A DNA stretch of 64,000 nt from Intrasporangium_A sp051961875. GTDB taxonomy: Bacteria > Actinomycetota > Actinomycetes > Actinomycetales > Dermatophilaceae. The stretch's first letter is position 1. Each line of letters starts with the position of its first letter. The notes beneath the pieces were generated by a model. That model was not told where the DNA came from. It ran no database searches and saw only the letters and a list, made by a program, of their open reading frames with translations. Made by a program: the position numbers and the translations under genes. The DNA lies in NCBI RefSeq assembly GCF_051961875.1, contig NZ_JBQCCV010000125.1:1-64000 (forward strand), in the 5' to 3' direction. Below are positions 8,442 to 19,834 of the stretch, piece by piece.

Positions 8442-8907
8442 CGCCGCACCGCCCGGCTTCTACGCACCCGACCCGTACCAGGAGCGCTGGCTCTGGGTCG
8501 GCGTCGCGCTCGTCGGCCTCGTCATGCTCTGGTACGGCTTCGTCTGGTGGGCGACCCGTGAGCGGCCCCTCCGCCAGGTCCCCGGTCCGGGCACCACCAT
8601 CGAGGCGCTGCGCCGGGACTACCTGCGGCAGATCGACGCGGTCCTGCGGCGCGCCCGCTCCGGCGACGTGAGCGACCGACAGGCGCACCAGCAGCTGAGC
8701 GTGCTGGTGCGCCACTTCGTGCAGGAGATGTCGGGCATCGCGGCGCCCACCATGACGCTGACGGACCTCACCGAGTCGGGCGACCGCCTCGTCACCGTCG
8801 CCGAGACGGTCGCCACGCTCTATCCCGGGGAGTTCGGCACGCACCGGGCCGAGACCCTCGAGGGTTCCGCGGCCCTGGCCCGGCAGGTGGTGACCGGGTG
8901 GAGCTGA
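8431..8907 (+). CDS. Small membrane protein of MoxR/VWA operon
   Basis: The 158-residue protein has one clear transmembrane segment at about residues 22-41 (WVGVALVGLVMLWYGFVWWA). A cytoplasmic helical region rich in charged residues follows. Its position between DUF58 and the first VWA gene is where Bat-type operons carry a DUF4381-like component, but I cannot confirm that family by eye. ATG at 8431 overlaps the DUF58 gene end, and its own end overlaps the next GTG by 10 bases. It probably anchors or scaffolds the complex. Confidence 0.75.
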   Translation: MLADAAPPGFYAPDPYQERWLWVGVALVGLVMLWYGFVWWATRERPLRQVPGPGTTIEALRRDYLRQIDAVLRRARSGDVSDRQAHQQLSVLVRHFVQEMSGIAAPTMTLTDLTESGDRLVTVAETVATLYPGEFGTHRAETLEGSAALARQVVTGWS

Positions 8908-9872
8908 GGGTGCCGGAGCTGCTGACGTGGGGCCTGTTCCTCATGGCGCTGCTCGCCGCCGCGGTGCTGTGGCGGGACCTGCGCCGCCGTCGGGGTGCCC
9001 ACCGGCCCGTCGCCAACTCCGAGGCGCTGACCCGGCTCCCCGCGTTCCGCGCCGCGCTCCGGGCCCACCGGGTCCGGATCGCGGTGCTTGCCGGCGCTGC
9101 CGCCGTGCTGGCGGTCGCCGGCCTGCTGGGCGCCGCGCGCCCCGTCGACACCACTGTGGAGCGGCCGCAGTCCCGCAGCCGGGACATCATGCTGTGCCTC
9201 GACGTGTCCGGGTCGATGGCGAGCTACGACGCCGCGCTCGTCGGGACCTTCAGGCGGCTCGTGACCGACTTCGAGGGCGAGCGCATCGGCCTCGTCATCT
9301 TCAACGGCTCCGCCGCGACGGTCTTCCCGCTCACGGACGACTACGACTACATCAACGACGAGCTCGACGCCGCGGAGCAGGCCCTGACGGGCGGCGCCTC
9401 GGAGGACTCGTTCCTGGCCGGGACGTTCAACGGCTGGGGCACCTCGCTGATCGGGGACGGCCTGGCCACCTGCGTCACGAGCTTCGACCGGGCCGACACG
9501 CAGCGGGCCCGGTCGATCGTCCTCGCCACCGACAACGAGGTGGCCGGACGCCCCCTCGTCTCGTTCCCGGACGCCGGCGAGCTCGCCCGTGCCAAGGCCG
9601 TCCGGGTGTACGGGCTCAGCCCGATGCCGGACGGATCGTCCCGTGCGTCCCTCCAGATGCGGGAGGTCGTGGTCGGGACCGGGGGGCGCTACTACTGGAT
9701 GAGTGACGGTGATGCGATCGGCGGCATCGTGGAGTCGGTCCAGGCGCAGGAGGCCACCGTCATCGAGTCGGCGGCTCACCGCCTGCGCACGGACAACCCG
9801 GCACTGCCGGTGACCGCCGCGTCCCTGGCCTTCGTCGCGCTCGTCGCCGCCGGCCGCAGGTGGCGGTCATGA
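8898..9872 (+). CDS. VWA-domain membrane protein (BatA-like)
   Basis: The 324-residue protein has two N-terminal membrane segments (about residues 8-24 and 60-80). A von Willebrand A domain follows, with an intact MIDAS motif DVSGSM (D102, S104, S106), and a final hydrophobic helix is near residues 305-320. The middle (ATDNEVAGRPL) carries the later metal-site region. This is the BatA arrangement: a metal-binding VWA domain held at the membrane as a likely MoxR client. It is coupled to both neighbours by overlaps. The cellular process is unknown; in other bacteria such operons are tied to envelope stress or aerotolerance. Confidence 0.85.
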   Translation: MELRVPELLTWGLFLMALLAAAVLWRDLRRRRGAHRPVANSEALTRLPAFRAALRAHRVRIAVLAGAAAVLAVAGLLGAARPVDTTVERPQSRSRDIMLCLDVSGSMASYDAALVGTFRRLVTDFEGERIGLVIFNGSAATVFPLTDDYDYINDELDAAEQALTGGASEDSFLAGTFNGWGTSLIGDGLATCVTSFDRADTQRARSIVLATDNEVAGRPLVSFPDAGELARAKAVRVYGLSPMPDGSSRASLQMREVVVGTGGRYYWMSDGDAIGGIVESVQAQEATVIESAAHRLRTDNPALPVTAASLAFVALVAAGRRWRS

Positions 9873-10876
9873 CGTTCCTGCCGCTGCTGCCCTGGCCGGT
9901 TGTGCTCGTGATGCTCGCCGCCGCCCTCGCTGCCGTGTGGTGGAACCCGCCCGGCGGCGGTGCGCCGGGGGAGACGCCGGGGCGGCACGGCCGGCTGACC
10001 GCAGCCGCCGTCCTCCTGGCCGTCGCAGCCCTCCGACCGGCGCTGCCCGGGGCCAGCGCCGACGCGATGGCGACGAACCTCAACGTCTACTTCGTCGTGG
10101 ACACCACGAGCAGCATGGTCGCCGAGGACTACGGCTGGCAGCGGCCCCGACTCGAGGGGGTGCGATCAGACGTCCTGGCCATCGCCGCCGCACTGCCGGG
10201 CGCCCGGTACGGCATTGTCACCTTCGACGCGGACGCCCGGGTGCGACTGCCGCTCACGACCGACACGACCGCACTCGAGGCCGCCGTCGAGACGCTTGCA
10301 CCGGAGCCGTCCGAGTTCTCCCATGGGTCGTCCGTGAGCGAGGCCAATGAGCGGCTCGCCGCCCTTCTCGAGACCGCCGACCAGCGGCACCCGGATCGTG
10401 GGCGGATCGTCTTCTACATGGGGGATGGCGAGCAGACCGCCACCGGCGAGCCTGCTCCGTTCACGCTCGCACCGGGCCTCGTCCAGGGCGGGGCCGTCCT
10501 GGGTTACGGCACGTCGCAGGGCGGCCGCATGAAGGGCACGCTGTCACGGTACGGCGCGAACTCGGACTACATCCGCGACCCGAGCACGGGGGAGGACGCG
10601 GTCTCGGTCATCGACGAAAGCATGCTGCGCCGGCTCGCGCAGCAGCTCGGCGTCGGCTACCTGCACCGTGGCGCCGGCGAGTCGGTCGACGGCCTCGTCG
10701 CGGGTATCGACCCCGCTCGCTTCGGCACAGCCGAGGAGAAGGAACGAGCCGCGGCGCGCGCCCGGGAGGAGCTCTCCTGGGTCGCCTTGCTCGGCGTGGC
10801 GGGTCTCGGGGCCTGGGAGCTCGGGGGGGCCGCGGCCACCCTCCTGCGAAGCCGCCGGCCGGAGGTACGGACGTGA
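9869..10876 (+). CDS. VWA-domain membrane protein (BatB-like)
   Basis: The 335-residue protein has hydrophobic segments at about residues 3-24 and 43-57, a VWA domain and a C-terminal helix near 310-330. The MIDAS-like motif reads DTTSSM (D78), so Thr replaces the first Ser of DxSxS, a tolerated variant. FYMGDGEQT is the later metal-site region. ATG at 9869 overlaps the upstream stop (ATGA) and has AGGTGG six bases before it. GTG at 9860 is a less likely start. Two consecutive VWA proteins plus a TPR partner match BatA/B/C order. Confidence 0.85.
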   Translation: MTFLPLLPWPVVLVMLAAALAAVWWNPPGGGAPGETPGRHGRLTAAAVLLAVAALRPALPGASADAMATNLNVYFVVDTTSSMVAEDYGWQRPRLEGVRSDVLAIAAALPGARYGIVTFDADARVRLPLTTDTTALEAAVETLAPEPSEFSHGSSVSEANERLAALLETADQRHPDRGRIVFYMGDGEQTATGEPAPFTLAPGLVQGGAVLGYGTSQGGRMKGTLSRYGANSDYIRDPSTGEDAVSVIDESMLRRLAQQLGVGYLHRGAGESVDGLVAGIDPARFGTAEEKERAAARAREELSWVALLGVAGLGAWELGGAAATLLRSRRPEVRT

Positions 10877-11751
10877 CGACCGAGGTCGCCGAGACGGAGG
10901 CCGCCGCCGGTGCCGGAGCGCCGGCCGGTGGTCGGCGCCGACGGCGGTGGACCGGATCCCGCTCCCGGTCCGGCCCGCGGGCCCGCGGCGAGCGTCGCCC
11001 GCGAGGGCGCAAGCGCCTCCGTAGACGCATGCTCCTGGCGTCGGCTCCCGTCGTGCTCGCGGCCCTGCTCCTTGCCGCCAAGCTCGTCAGCCTCAACCTG
11101 GTCCACGGGCACACGCTCGAGGCATATCGGGCCGGGCAGGAGGCCCTGACCCTCGAGTGGGCGGAGCGTCAGGGCTGGGTCAATGTCGTGGAGCCGTTCC
11201 GGGCGTCATTCGCGATGGGCGACGCCTACCTGCTCGTGTCCCGCTACGACGAGGCGCGGCCGTGGTTCGAGAAGGCCCTGGAGCAGGTCCCCAAGGGTGG
11301 CATCGACGAGTGCAAGGTGCGGGTCAACCTCGGGCTGACGTACGAGCGGCTCGGCGACGAGGCGAAGGCCGGGGAACGCACCCTCGAGTGGCAGCAGTTC
11401 TACGCCAAGGGCCTCGAGACGACGCGACAGCGGCCGCCGCTCTGCGACGTGCCCGAGCAGGGCGGCCAGACCGGTCACCAGCTCCAGGAGACGCAACAGC
11501 GCCTGGAGGACAAGAGCCAGGAGCAGCAGCCCTCGCCGCCCGACTCCGGGCCATCCGACCAGCCGGGGCCGGTACCAGCGCCGGCCCCCACCCCCGCACC
11601 CACGCCAGACCCGGAGCAGGTCCCGAGCGACGGGCTGCAGCGCCAGCTGCAGGAGCTGCAGAAGCGCAACACCATGGAACGCGACCGGATGCTCGGCAAC
11701 GGGCACGTCCCACCGGGGCCGGGAGGCAACAGCTACCCGAAGCCCTGGTGA
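10873..11751 (+). CDS. TPR-containing membrane protein (BatC-like)
   Basis: The 292-residue protein has an Arg-rich cytoplasmic N-terminus (residues 15-52), one transmembrane helix (about 54-75), and a tetratricopeptide-like region around residues 105-175 (MGDAYLLVSRYDEARPWFEKALEQVP). It ends in a Gln-rich, then Pro/Ala-rich low-complexity tail. The TPR suggests a protein-protein adaptor outside the membrane. It ends the MoxR operon. GTG at 10873 overlaps the previous stop by GTGA. The tail is poorly conserved-looking, and no enzyme motif is present. Confidence 0.8.
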   Translation: MTTEVAETEAAAGAGAPAGGRRRRRWTGSRSRSGPRARGERRPRGRKRLRRRMLLASAPVVLAALLLAAKLVSLNLVHGHTLEAYRAGQEALTLEWAERQGWVNVVEPFRASFAMGDAYLLVSRYDEARPWFEKALEQVPKGGIDECKVRVNLGLTYERLGDEAKAGERTLEWQQFYAKGLETTRQRPPLCDVPEQGGQTGHQLQETQQRLEDKSQEQQPSPPDSGPSDQPGPVPAPAPTPAPTPDPEQVPSDGLQRQLQELQKRNTMERDRMLGNGHVPPGPGGNSYPKPW

Positions 11752-11757
11752 CGACCG

Positions 11758-12746
11758 TCAGCCGGCCAGCGTCACCTCATACTCGTGCACCTCGACGGGT
11801 GCCTTGCCGCACGACTCCGGTCGCTGCTGACCGGTGTGGCGCCGGCTGACCCGGACCTGCCACTCGCGGCCGTCGACATGCCGGACGCGCGCACGGCCCA
11901 CAGACCCGTCGCTGCTCTCGTCCACGCCCTCGCCAGCGCCGACGGCCTCGGTGGTCAGGCAGGCCAGCCGGGTCTCGGCGACGAGGTCACGGATGAAGGA
12001 CTCTGCCGCCTGCAGCCCGGCCGGGAGCGCGGAGCGGCCACGGTCGTGGGTGGGTCCGAGCAGGGCACGGGGGACCTCGCTCCTCAGGCTCGCCTCGAGC
12101 GCCAGGGCCACCGTCTCGACGTCGAGCCGGGCGAGCGCCTGGCCCCATGGCAGCAGGACGCCGGTCGGAGCGAAGCGGTGGCCGCCGGTGTGGGAGACCT
12201 CCCACACCCGGTCGGGGTCGAGGCCTGCGGCGGCCGCGGCGAGAGGACGGCCACGGACGGCACAGCACAGGTCGCACCGGCCGTTCGTGCAGATGAGGAG
12301 CGCGGGCGGGCTCGGACGAGCGCCCGGGAGGGACGCGGCGACCGCCTCGACGCGCCCGGCGGCGAGCGCGGTCCAGTCGAGCGAGAGCAGGTCCTCCGCG
12401 CCGGCGACGTCGCCGGCGAGCAGCCACGCATCGGCGCCGGCTCCGCCCGTGTGGGCGACGAGGACCCGGTGTCGCCCGTGCCGGTCCACGTGCGGGCCGG
12501 GCCGGCGCATGAGCATGAAACGGCCCCCGGCGCCGGCCGCCCGGCCGTCGAGCTCGATGCCGACCTCGCGCGGCAGGTGCGACTCCTCGGCGGCCTTGCG
12601 CCCCCAGGGGCCGGGCTGCTCGATGACCACGAAGAACCCAGCCCGGGCGGCGGTGCCGTAGGCGCTCGTGCCGTCGTGCTGCCAGAGGATGGAGCACGCG
12701 TCGGGGGCGGACGTGGCGTGGCCGACCGTGGCGGGGTGCCGGTCGG

Positions 12747-12750
<4 letters not shown>
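11758..12750 (-). CDS. Sucrase/ferredoxin-like (Sucraseferredoxin-like) family protein
   Basis: The 330-residue protein matches the sucrase/ferredoxin-like thioredoxin-fold family. An N-terminal Cys (SAPDACSILW) precedes FFVVIEQPGPWGRKA. A Cys-rich motif, CTNGRCDLCC, sits at about residue 155 and resembles a [2Fe-2S] or thioredoxin-fold site. WEVSHTGGHRFAPTGVLLPWG contains the conserved HxGGHRF. Biochemical role is not established for bacterial members. GTG at 12750 overlaps the parC stop (GTGA), so it is translated with parC. It is convergent with the TPR gene, six bases apart. Confidence 0.82.
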
Positions 12751-15200
<2,450 letters not shown>

Positions 15201-15395
15201 GCCGAGTCGTGCTCCTTGGGGTCGGCGTGCGAACACCTCATCATCCCCCAGCCCGGCGACACCCACGGCACTGCCACGCCGTCGCGCCCGGCGGTCCGCG
15301 GGCCGGTTCCCCTGCACTGGGTAGGAGTAGCGTCGAGGGAAGGCCTGTCGCCGCGGCGGTCAGAGCCGCGGGGCCGCCCGGTGAGGAGGAACCCG

Positions 15396-15842
15396 ATGCC
15401 CAGCGCACGTGACCTGATGACCAGTCCCGCCCAGTGCCTGAACGAGGGGGACACCCTGGTTGCCGCCGCCCAGGCCCTCCGCTCCGCCGGCGTCGGGTCC
15501 ATGCCGATCAAGGACGCCTCCGGCGAGCTCGCGGGCATGATCACCGACCGCGACATCGTCGTGCGCGGCATCGCGGAGGGGTTCGACCCCACGACCTCGA
15601 CGGTCGGCGAGATCAGCACGCAGACGGTGGTCGTGGTGAACGTCGACGACGACGAGCAGGCCGTGCTCAACGCGTTCGTCCAGAACCAGGTGCGTCGTCT
15701 CCCTGTCGTCGACGGTCAGGACGTCGTCGGCATGATCTCCCAGGCCGACATCGCCCGCTCCATGGGCCAGCAGGACACCGGCGGCGTCGTCCAGGCGATC
15801 AGCCAGGAGACGGGGGAGCGCAGCGCGCAGCAGGGGACCTGA
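15396..15842 (+). CDS. Tandem CBS-domain protein
   Basis: The 148-residue protein is made of two CBS motifs: MTSPAQCLNEGDTLVAAAQ to GMITDRDIVVRGIAEG, then STQTVVVVNVDDDEQAVLN to GMISQADIARSMG. Such stand-alone CBS pairs bind adenosyl ligands and act as energy or redox sensors, with partner unknown here. ATG at 15396 has a strong GAGGAGGA site five bases upstream. It is divergent from parC across 195 bases with no further feature I can support, and convergent with the nitroreductase gene. Confidence 0.9.
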   Translation: MPSARDLMTSPAQCLNEGDTLVAAAQALRSAGVGSMPIKDASGELAGMITDRDIVVRGIAEGFDPTTSTVGEISTQTVVVVNVDDDEQAVLNAFVQNQVRRLPVVDGQDVVGMISQADIARSMGQQDTGGVVQAISQETGERSAQQGT

Positions 15843-15848
15843 CGCGCG

Positions 15849-16457
15849 CTACTGCTGTCCGAACCGGCCCCAGTGGCTGACCTCCGCGCCGGTGCGCCGG
15901 TGCCGGCGCAGGCTCGGGCTCTTAGGCCCAGGCACGGCATATCCGATGGAGACCACTCCGACGATCGAGCGGGTCGCCGGGATCTCGAGGGCCTCGTGGA
16001 CGGCGGGATGCCGGTCGGCCGGCACCCCGAAGAAGAGGCTGCCGAGGCCGGCGTCGACGGCGGTCAGCAGGACGAGCAGCCCGGCCATCCCCGTGTCGAT
16101 GTCCCAGTACGGCACCGGCCAGTGGCTCTCGCTCCGGTCGGTCCACCCCTTGTCGGGCTGGGCGTAGCGGTCGAGGTAGGCGTCCTTGTGGGACAGGCAG
16201 AGGATGAGCACGGGGGCTGCCTGTATGCCGCTCAGCCAGGGATCGGGCTCCTCGCCCGGTTCCGTCGTGGCGGCCCAGAAGCGGTCGCGCTCGTCGTCGG
16301 TCCGCAGGACGAGGAAGTCCCAGCCCTGGCTGAAGCCGGCGCTGGGGGCGCGGACTGCGTTGTCGAGACAACGCGCGAGCACGTCGTCGGGGACGGGGCG
16401 GTCGGGGTCGTAGCGGCGCACCATGCGGCGACGGCGGACCACCTCTTGGAACTCCAT
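15849..16457 (-). CDS. Nitroreductase-family flavoprotein
   Basis: The 202-residue protein begins MEFQEVVRRRRMVRRYDPDRPVP and continues with CLDNAVRAPSAGFSQGWDFLVL, the FMN-binding N-terminus of the nitroreductase family. TGMAGLLVLLTAVDAGLGSLFFGVP is the conserved helical core. The C-terminal Arg-rich stretch RRHRRTGAEV is compatible with an F420 or FMN enzyme. The substrate is unknown. ATG at 16457 has AAGGG seven bases upstream. It is divergent from the GNAT/acyl-CoA ligase gene with only 54 bases between starts. Confidence 0.88.
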   Translation of the reverse strand: MEFQEVVRRRRMVRRYDPDRPVPDDVLARCLDNAVRAPSAGFSQGWDFLVLRTDDERDRFWAATTEPGEEPDPWLSGIQAAPVLILCLSHKDAYLDRYAQPDKGWTDRSESHWPVPYWDIDTGMAGLLVLLTAVDAGLGSLFFGVPADRHPAVHEALEIPATRSIVGVVSIGYAVPGPKSPSLRRHRRTGAEVSHWGRFGQQ

Positions 16458-16511
16458 GGGCACACCCTTGCATGCCGCCCCGCCCACACCGCGGCGTGAC
16501 ACGATGGCGCC

Positions 16512-19208
16512 ATGCCCGACGCCGAGACGAGGTCTGCTGCGGATCAGGTCGGCACGCTCGTGCCTGCGCCCCCCGAGGAGTGGGAGGCCGACGTAGTGCT
16601 GCGGGACGGGTCGGTGGCGCACCTGCGGCCGATCACGCCCGACGACGCGGACGCGCTGCGCCGCTTCCACAACGCGCAGTCGGCGGAGTCGATCTACCTC
16701 CGCTTCTTCGCCCCGCTCAAGGAGCTGAGCGACCGGGACGTCCACCGCTTCACCCACGTCGACTACCAGGACCGGGTGGCGCTCGTCGCCACGGTCGGCG
16801 ACGACATCATCGGCGTGGGCCGGTACGACCGACTCGAGGGCAGCGGCTCGGCCGAGGTGGCGTTCAACATCTCCGACCGGTTCCAGGGCCGGGGGATCGG
16901 GTCCGTGCTCCTGGAGCACCTCGCCGCGATCGCCCGTGAGTTCGGCATCGAGAAGTTCACCGCCGAGGTGCTCCCGCAGAACCGCAAGATGCTCATGGTC
17001 TTCAAGGACGCCGGCTACGAGGTCGCCCACCGGGTCGAGGACGGGGTCGTCGAGCTGTCCTTCGCGATCGAGCCGACGGAGCACTCCAAGGCCGTCGGGC
17101 TCTCCCGGGAGCATCGTGCCGAGTCGCGCAGCATGCACACGATCCTCTTCCCGGAGCGCGTGGCGCTCGTCGGCGCGAGCCGCCGGGAAGGGTCGGTCGG
17201 GGCCATGCTCCTGGCCAACATCCTGCGATCCGGCTTCCGGGGGGACCTGGTCGCGATCCACCCCGAGGTCGACGAGCTGCAGGGCGTGCCGGCCTATCGC
17301 TCCATCGAGGACGCCCCGGGTCCCATCGATCTCGCCGTCGTCGTGGTGCCCGCCGAGCAGGTCCACGGTGTCGTCCGCGCGTGCGGACGTGCAGGCGTCA
17401 AGGCGCTGCTCGTGCTCTCGTCCGGTTTCGGTGAAGCGGGTGAAGAGGGCGCCCGGCTCCAGGAGCAGCTGCGCCGAGAGGTGCGACTCGCCGGGATGCG
17501 CCTCGTCGGCCCGAACAGCTTCGGCCTCATCAACACCGACCCGGACGTGCGGCTCAACGCGAGCCTGGCCCCCGTGGTGCCCCCGCCCGGCCGGCTCGGG
17601 CTCTTCGCCCAGAGCGGCGCCCTCGGCATCGCGGTCCTCGCGTCGGCGGCCCGGCGGGGTCTCGGGATCTCCGTGTTCGCCTCGGCCGGCAACCGCGCCG
17701 ACGTCTCGGGCAACGACCTCATGCAGTACTGGATCGACGACACCGACACGCACACGGTCGGCCTCTACCTCGAGTCGATGGGCAACCCGCGCAAGTTCTC
17801 CCGCATCGCCCGCCAGCTCGCCATGGTCAAGCCGGTCGTCGTCGTCTCGTCCGGGGTGTCGAGCTTCGCGGCGCCGCCCGGGCATCGCACGCGGCGGACC
17901 CACGTGCCGCCCCAGGCCTTCGACGCCCTGCTCCGGCAAGCCGGCGTCATCCGCGTCGAGAACATCCACCAGCTCTTCGACGTGGCCCAGCTGACCCTCC
18001 ATCAGCCGCTGCCGGCGGGCCAGCGCGTCGCGATCGTCGGCAACTCCGACGCGCTCGGCTCGATCAGCGCGTCCGCCTGCCTCAGCTGGGGCCTCGAGGT
18101 GACTCACGGGCCGGTCTCCCTGCTCCCACAGGCCAGCGCCGAGGAGTTCGCGACGGCTCTCGAGGCGGCCTTCGCGGACCCGCACGTCGACAGCGTCGTC
18201 GCCGGGTTCATCCCGCCGCTGCTCACCCTCGACGAGGACGTCACCGCCGCGGTCCGGTCGGTGGTCGCCCGGCACCAGAAGCCCTGCGTCGCGACCTTCC
18301 TCGGCATGCGAGGGGTCGAAGGCGGTCTCGGTTACGAGGAGGCCGACGGCACTGAGCGGATCGTCCCCTCGTACACGATGCCGGAGGACGGCATCCGGGC
18401 GCTCAACGCGGTCACCCGCTATGCGCAGTGGCGGGCGCGGGACCGTGGCGCCCCTGTGGTGCCGTCCGGCATCGACCGCCCGCGCGCGGAGGCGTTCATC
18501 GACCGGATCCTCGCCGGCAGTCCCGAGGGCCGGCCCCTCACCCGGAACGAGTCGGGGGAGCTGCTCGAGAGCTACGGCATCCGCCTCTGGCCCGCCGTCG
18601 CCGTCCAGTCCGCCGACGAGGCCGTGGCGGCCGCCGAGCGGTTGACCTACCCGGTCATCCTCAAGTCGACGTCGCCCGTCGTGCGGCACCAACCGGGGAT
18701 CGCCGGAGTCCGGGGCGACCTCGGCGACGCCGAGGCCGTCCGCGACGCGTACGAGTCGCTGAGCCACCGTCTCGGGGCCCTGGGGGAGGGCACCTTCGTG
18801 GTGCAGCGGATGGCCGTGCCGGGAGTGTCGTGCGTGCTGACCGCGCAGGAGGACCCGCTCTTCGGTCCGGTTGTGAGCTTCTCGGTCGCCGGGCCGCCGA
18901 CCGAGCTGCTCGACGACATCGCCCACCGCATCCCGCCGCTCACCGACGTCGACGTGCGCGACCTCATCTCCGGGGTCAAGGCGGCACCCCTGCTGGCCGG
19001 TCACCGTGGCGCCGCCCCGGTCCACCGGGCCGCGTTGCGCGACCTCGTCGCCCGGCTGTCCGTCCTCGCCGACGACCACCCCGAGCTGGCCACCGTGGAG
19101 CTCAACCCGGTCAACGCGTGGACGGGTGGGGTCGACACGCTCGGTGCCGAGATCGTGGTGCGCCCCGCCCTCGTCCGCAAGGATCCCGGTCGTCGCCGGA
19201 TGACGTGA
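16512..19208 (+). CDS. GNAT acetyltransferase fused to ADP-forming acyl-CoA ligase-like domains (protein acetyltransferase, Pat type)
   Basis: The 898-residue protein has an N-terminal GNAT domain (about residues 30-190, acetyl-CoA loop FQGRGIGSVLLEHL). A CoA-binding domain (FPERVALVGASRREGSVG, from about 210), succinyl-CoA-ligase-like domains and a C-terminal ATP-grasp domain (about 660-898) follow. This is the architecture of Pat-type lysine acetyltransferases that control acetyl-CoA synthetase, with GNAT at the N-terminus. The SHTG phospho-His motif of true ADP-forming ligases is replaced by RRTHVP near residue 460, so ligase activity is doubtful and a regulatory role is more likely. A possible leaderless start is seen: CACGAT, six bases, then ATG. 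Confidence 0.85.
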   Translation: MPDAETRSAADQVGTLVPAPPEEWEADVVLRDGSVAHLRPITPDDADALRRFHNAQSAESIYLRFFAPLKELSDRDVHRFTHVDYQDRVALVATVGDDIIGVGRYDRLEGSGSAEVAFNISDRFQGRGIGSVLLEHLAAIAREFGIEKFTAEVLPQNRKMLMVFKDAGYEVAHRVEDGVVELSFAIEPTEHSKAVGLSREHRAESRSMHTILFPERVALVGASRREGSVGAMLLANILRSGFRGDLVAIHPEVDELQGVPAYRSIEDAPGPIDLAVVVVPAEQVHGVVRACGRAGVKALLVLSSGFGEAGEEGARLQEQLRREVRLAGMRLVGPNSFGLINTDPDVRLNASLAPVVPPPGRLGLFAQSGALGIAVLASAARRGLGISVFASAGNRADVSGNDLMQYWIDDTDTHTVGLYLESMGNPRKFSRIARQLAMVKPVVVVSSGVSSFAAPPGHRTRRTHVPPQAFDALLRQAGVIRVENIHQLFDVAQLTLHQPLPAGQRVAIVGNSDALGSISASACLSWGLEVTHGPVSLLPQASAEEFATALEAAFADPHVDSVVAGFIPPLLTLDEDVTAAVRSVVARHQKPCVATFLGMRGVEGGLGYEEADGTERIVPSYTMPEDGIRALNAVTRYAQWRARDRGAPVVPSGIDRPRAEAFIDRILAGSPEGRPLTRNESGELLESYGIRLWPAVAVQSADEAVAAAERLTYPVILKSTSPVVRHQPGIAGVRGDLGDAEAVRDAYESLSHRLGALGEGTFVVQRMAVPGVSCVLTAQEDPLFGPVVSFSVAGPPTELLDDIAHRIPPLTDVDVRDLISGVKAAPLLAGHRGAAPVHRAALRDLVARLSVLADDHPELATVELNPVNAWTGGVDTLGAEIVVRPALVRKDPGRRRMT

Positions 19209-19222
19209 GCAGGAGTGCAAGG

Positions 19223-19834
19223 ATGGGGCCCATGCGCCGTGTCTCCCAGGAGCAGGATCGGGCCCTTCCGGAGGACCTCACCCTCGCCGTCACCCACGCC
19301 GGGTACTACCCGTCCCTCGTCTGCGACGTCGTCGAGTCGGCCGTCGCGGGGGACGAGGTCATCTCCCACCTGGTCCACCAGGAGACGACCTTCGACGACG
19401 AGACCGTCCGGCGCCACGTCACCGTCCTGGTCGTGACACCGCAGCGGCTCGTCATCGCGCACGCCGACGACTTCTCCGAGCCGGGCGCCCCCGCGACGGC
19501 GACTGCGACGACCGAGACCGTGCCGCTCGCGGCACTGCGCGGCGTGATGGTCACCCACGTCGTCGCACACCCCGAGTCGTTCACCCCGGGCACGCACAGC
19601 CGCGACATCACGCTCACGATCGGGTGGGGGGCCGTCAGCCGGGTCGACCTGCTGCCCGCGCAGTGCGCCGACCCGGAGTGCACCGCCGACCACGGCTTCG
19701 AGGGAACCGTGGCCTCCGACGACATCAGCCTGCGGATCAGTGCGGCCGCGGACGGCGAGAGTGCCGTCGACGCGGCGCTCGCGTTCGCCCGCACCCTGTC
19801 CGCCAGCATCGGTGGTGGGGTGGCCCGGCGGTGA
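19223..19834 (+). CDS. DUF5998 family protein
   Basis: The 203-residue soluble protein matches the actinobacterial DUF5998 family in overall pattern: LTLAVTHAGYYPSLVCDVVESAVAGDEVISHLVHQETTF, then TVLVVTPQRLVIAHADD and the end SIGGGVARR. No catalytic motif or membrane segment is apparent. The role is unknown. ATG at 19223 has AGGAG seven bases upstream; ATG at 19232 is an alternative. It overlaps the following phosphodiesterase gene by GTGA, so the two are probably co-translated. Confidence 0.78.
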   Translation: MGPMRRVSQEQDRALPEDLTLAVTHAGYYPSLVCDVVESAVAGDEVISHLVHQETTFDDETVRRHVTVLVVTPQRLVIAHADDFSEPGAPATATATTETVPLAALRGVMVTHVVAHPESFTPGTHSRDITLTIGWGAVSRVDLLPAQCADPECTADHGFEGTVASDDISLRISAAADGESAVDAALAFARTLSASIGGGVARR

